Source of the DNA: Bradyrhizobium lablabi
GTDB taxonomy: Bacteria; Pseudomonadota; Alphaproteobacteria; Rhizobiales; Xanthobacteraceae
Reading direction: 5' to 3'
DNA length: 64,000 nt
Assembly: GCF_900141755.1 (NCBI RefSeq)
Contig: NZ_LT670844.1
Span: forward strand, 5,022,001 to 5,086,000
Shown: piece by piece, positions 62,070 through 64,000 of the stretch
Numbering within the stretch: position 1 is the stretch's first letter
Layout of the letters: the number at the start of each line of letters is the position of its first letter
Position numbers and translations under genes: made by a program
Notes under the pieces: model-generated
What the model was told of the DNA's origin: nothing
Databases searched by the model: none
The model's input: only the letters and a program-made list of their open reading frames with translations

Positions 62070-64000
62070 TCAAGCGCCGGCGGTGTCACTGTCAGGAAAG
62101 CGGCGAGGTAACGTCAGCCTCACCCGCGTGCCGCCGGCGCCGGAACAAAGCTCGAGCTCGATACCACAGCGCGTGGCGCGGCTTCGCATGTTGCGCAAGC
62201 CGCGCGCCGCTTTTTTGTCCACCGCCGCGGCGCCATCCGGCGTGAGCGCAAAGCCGTTGCCATCGTCGTCGACCGTGATGCGCCCATAGGCGAAGCCAGA
62301 TGCGTCGGCGAGCGTCTCGATCGTGACCGTGATGCGGCGGGCGTCGGCGTGCTTGACGGCATTGGTCACGGCTTCATCCAAGAGCCGCACGATCTGGATA
62401 ACGTGCCATGGCCGCAATTCGGGATGAACCGGCAGGCCTTGCGGCGACAGCGCGCGCCAGTCGAGCGCGATATCATGCGGCCGCAACTGCGCCGTGGCGC
62501 GCTCGCGCCACGATCCCAGCGCCAGCATCAGGTCGCCGCCGATATCGTCCATCGAATCGATCACCAGCCGAAGATCCTTCAGCGCCGCGCGCGCCGCATC
62601 GCCGATCGGCGCGCTGGCATCGCCGCGTTCGCTCAGCGCCACGATGCTGACGAGCTGGCCGCCCAGCCCGTCGTGAAGGTCGCGCATCAGCCGCGTGCGC
62701 TCCAGCGCCAGCGCCGCGGCCCGCGCGCGCTCCTCTTCACGCGCAAAACTCGCCTTCAGCTTGTCCTCGGCCTGGCGCACCTGGGTGACGAGGCGGCCGG
62801 CAAAGCTGTCGACCTGATTGAGCGCGCGCGCAAACCGCCAGGTCAGCCCGGCGCCGATCGCGACCAGCAGTGCCGAATAGGACAGGCGGGCGACGAAGAT
62901 GCGTCCGTCGGGCGCGATCTGCAGCACCGAGAGCATGTCGCGAATCCAGCAGGTCAGCACGATGGTGACGGCGCAGCCCAGCACGAAACTGGCGACGTCC
63001 TGTCGCTTCAACACCGAATGCGCGACGATCAGTGCCAACAGCACGAGATACAGGCCAATCGTCGGCACCCCGAGCCACACAAAGAATTGGCTAATCGTCG
63101 CCTGGTCTCCAAACAGCGCGACCGCGACCAGGATCAGGCCGGGAGCGAAGATCAGCGCCCCCCAGCGCGGCCATCTCCAGCCGAGAAACAGCATCGCAAA
63201 CGTCAGCACAAAACTACTTTCTAGCGGCCCAGACGTGATCAGGATCGCGTTCAGCCTGGAAAATTGCGACTGGTCCACCGCAACAGGCAAAAACGACTGC
63301 GCGACGCCGAGCGTCATCGCGGCAGCCAGGATGCCGTAAGCCGGCTCGTGGCGGCGTACCACCCCCATGATCGTCAGGATCACGGCGAGGATCGCCTGCC
63401 ATGCCGCGAACACGACCGGCAGGGTGACGAACAACAGCGTCCGCTGTTCGTAATAGGGCCGCAATGTCTGATCCGGACCGACATAGACGCTGTCCAGGAA
63501 ACCGGTCAGCGGACCCCACACCAACAGCCGAATAGTAAGATCGTTCGTCCCGTCGCGCAGCAGCGACGCCGGGATCACCGCGATTTCGGGCGCATTGCGG
63601 TCGGGCCGGTTGGCGACCGGATCGCGCCGGCTGTCGAGGATCACGACGCCGTTGACTAAAACCTCCACGCCGTTGTTGAAGCGCGGCAGGTACACCGACC
63701 AGGCGCGTTGTTGTTCGCCGCTCGGCCACGAGAACTGGCCTGAGTAGAGAGGCGCATCGTTCATCGAAAATCTGGAAGAGGTATAGTGCGGCAGCGTCAC
63801 CGAACGCTCGGTGCCGCCTTCCTTTGCGTTGAACTCGGTCAGGAGATAGCGGGACGGTGGTTCCGGCAATGACCGATGCAGCGCGAAGACACAGACGACA
63901 ACGATCAGCAGCTGGACCAAAGCGTATTGGAGGAGACGGGAAGCCCGCAGCCACCAGCTCTTGCGGGTGGAAAAGTCAGGCTTCGCCGCGACGACGTCCA
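62070..64000 (-). CDS. 7TM sensor histidine kinase, NarL/LiaS class (5' end outside)
   Basis: At least 643 codons. The frame is open to the right edge: the last bases read (TG)GACGTCGTC, so an ATG may begin one base outside, giving DVVAAKPDFSTRKSWWLRAS before the first hydrophobic helix; the internal TTG at 63920 is less likely. An extracytoplasmic beta-rich domain (about 45-180) is followed by seven helices (about 180-395), as in 7TMR-DISM receptors, then a HisKA_3 helix with RDLHDGLGGQ (phospho-acceptor His) and a HATPase domain (EAVTNAVKHA, DDDGNGF, RGLRNMRSRA). A cognate regulator is not within the window. Confidence 0.88.
   Translation of the reverse strand, partial: DVVAAKPDFSTRKSWWLRASRLLQYALVQLLIVVVCVFALHRSLPEPPSRYLLTEFNAKEGGTERSVTLPHYTSSRFSMNDAPLYSGQFSWPSGEQQRAWSVYLPRFNNGVEVLVNGVVILDSRRDPVANRPDRNAPEIAVIPASLLRDGTNDLTIRLLVWGPLTGFLDSVYVGPDQTLRPYYEQRTLLFVTLPVVFAAWQAILAVILTIMGVVRRHEPAYGILAAAMTLGVAQSFLPVAVDQSQFSRLNAILITSGPLESSFVLTFAMLFLGWRWPRWGALIFAPGLILVAVALFGDQATISQFFVWLGVPTIGLYLVLLALIVAHSVLKRQDVASFVLGCAVTIVLTCWIRDMLSVLQIAPDGRIFVARLSYSALLVAIGAGLTWRFARALNQVDSFAGRLVTQVRQAEDKLKASFAREEERARAAALALERTRLMRDLHDGLGGQLVSIVALSERGDASAPIGDAARAALKDLRLVIDSMDDIGGDLMLALGSWRERATAQLRPHDIALDWRALSPQGLPVHPELRPWHVIQIVRLLDEAVTNAVKHADARRITVTIETLADASGFAYGRITVDDDGNGFALTPDGAAAVDKKAARGLRNMRSRATRCGIELELCSGAGGTRVRLTLPRRFPDSDTAGA

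Noticed and set aside
1..64000. tRNA, rRNA, CRISPR array, plasmid or phage origin
   Set aside because: No cloverleaf with a conserved T-loop, no rRNA core sequence, no regularly spaced direct repeats and no integrase or replication gene were seen by eye.

Overview
The window reads as chromosomal DNA of a Bradyrhizobium-type alphaproteobacterium (family Nitrobacteraceae). Evidence: high GC at third codon positions; the conserved block trcR / ispH-thrB-rnhA / peroxiredoxin / fadD / D-Ala-D-Ala carboxypeptidase / ndvA at 42-51.6 kb; a TAXI-type TRAP transporter; many small secreted proteins; and several families of intergenic palindromic repeats that I associate with this group from memory. No rRNA, tRNA, CRISPR array, complete transposase or prophage was recognised.

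Layout. 0-12 kb: the N-terminus of an RND-pump adaptor, a cytoplasmic PAS histidine kinase followed by two near-duplicate NarL-type response regulators, an AI-2E family transporter, a SemiSWEET, a membrane-anchored metallophosphoesterase, a DUF1269 membrane protein, an amino-acid antiporter and small hypotheticals. 12-28.6 kb: metabolic and envelope genes, including an aldo/keto reductase, PaaI-type thioesterase, Nudix hydrolase, beta-propeller protein, a TAXI-TRAP operon (binding protein, fused permease, DUF1850, SDR), a Na+/H+ antiporter pseudogene rearranged by inversion plus deletion, tandem TPR/LprI proteins and propionyl-CoA synthetase. 28.6-42 kb: an accessory zone with AraC and OmpR-type regulators, a GMC oxidoreductase, a lipid A acyltransferase homologue, a B12-dependent radical SAM enzyme and many tiny proteins. 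It also holds broken fragments: two ABC substrate-binding protein remnants, an SDR remnant and an acyl-CoA ligase fragment. 42-64 kb: core chromosome with cell-cycle, isoprenoid, threonine, lipid, peptidoglycan and glucan-export genes, then small envelope proteins, a paired GH75-like hydrolase and M15 peptidase, and a 7TM histidine kinase running off the right edge.

The most striking non-coding object is at about 41.40-41.82 kb. A sigma70-like promoter with a palindrome just upstream precedes about 350 bases with several strong nested helices, including a 17-bp helix whose only non-Watson-Crick pair is G.U and a 9-bp hairpin that overlaps it. It looks like a structured RNA gene and not a protein gene. 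The second most interesting object is the antiporter pseudogene at 22.3-22.95 kb, where the peptide that belongs directly after the first membrane helix is encoded in the opposite orientation inside the gene.

Most functional calls rest on motifs and remembered family resemblance. No database search was run.
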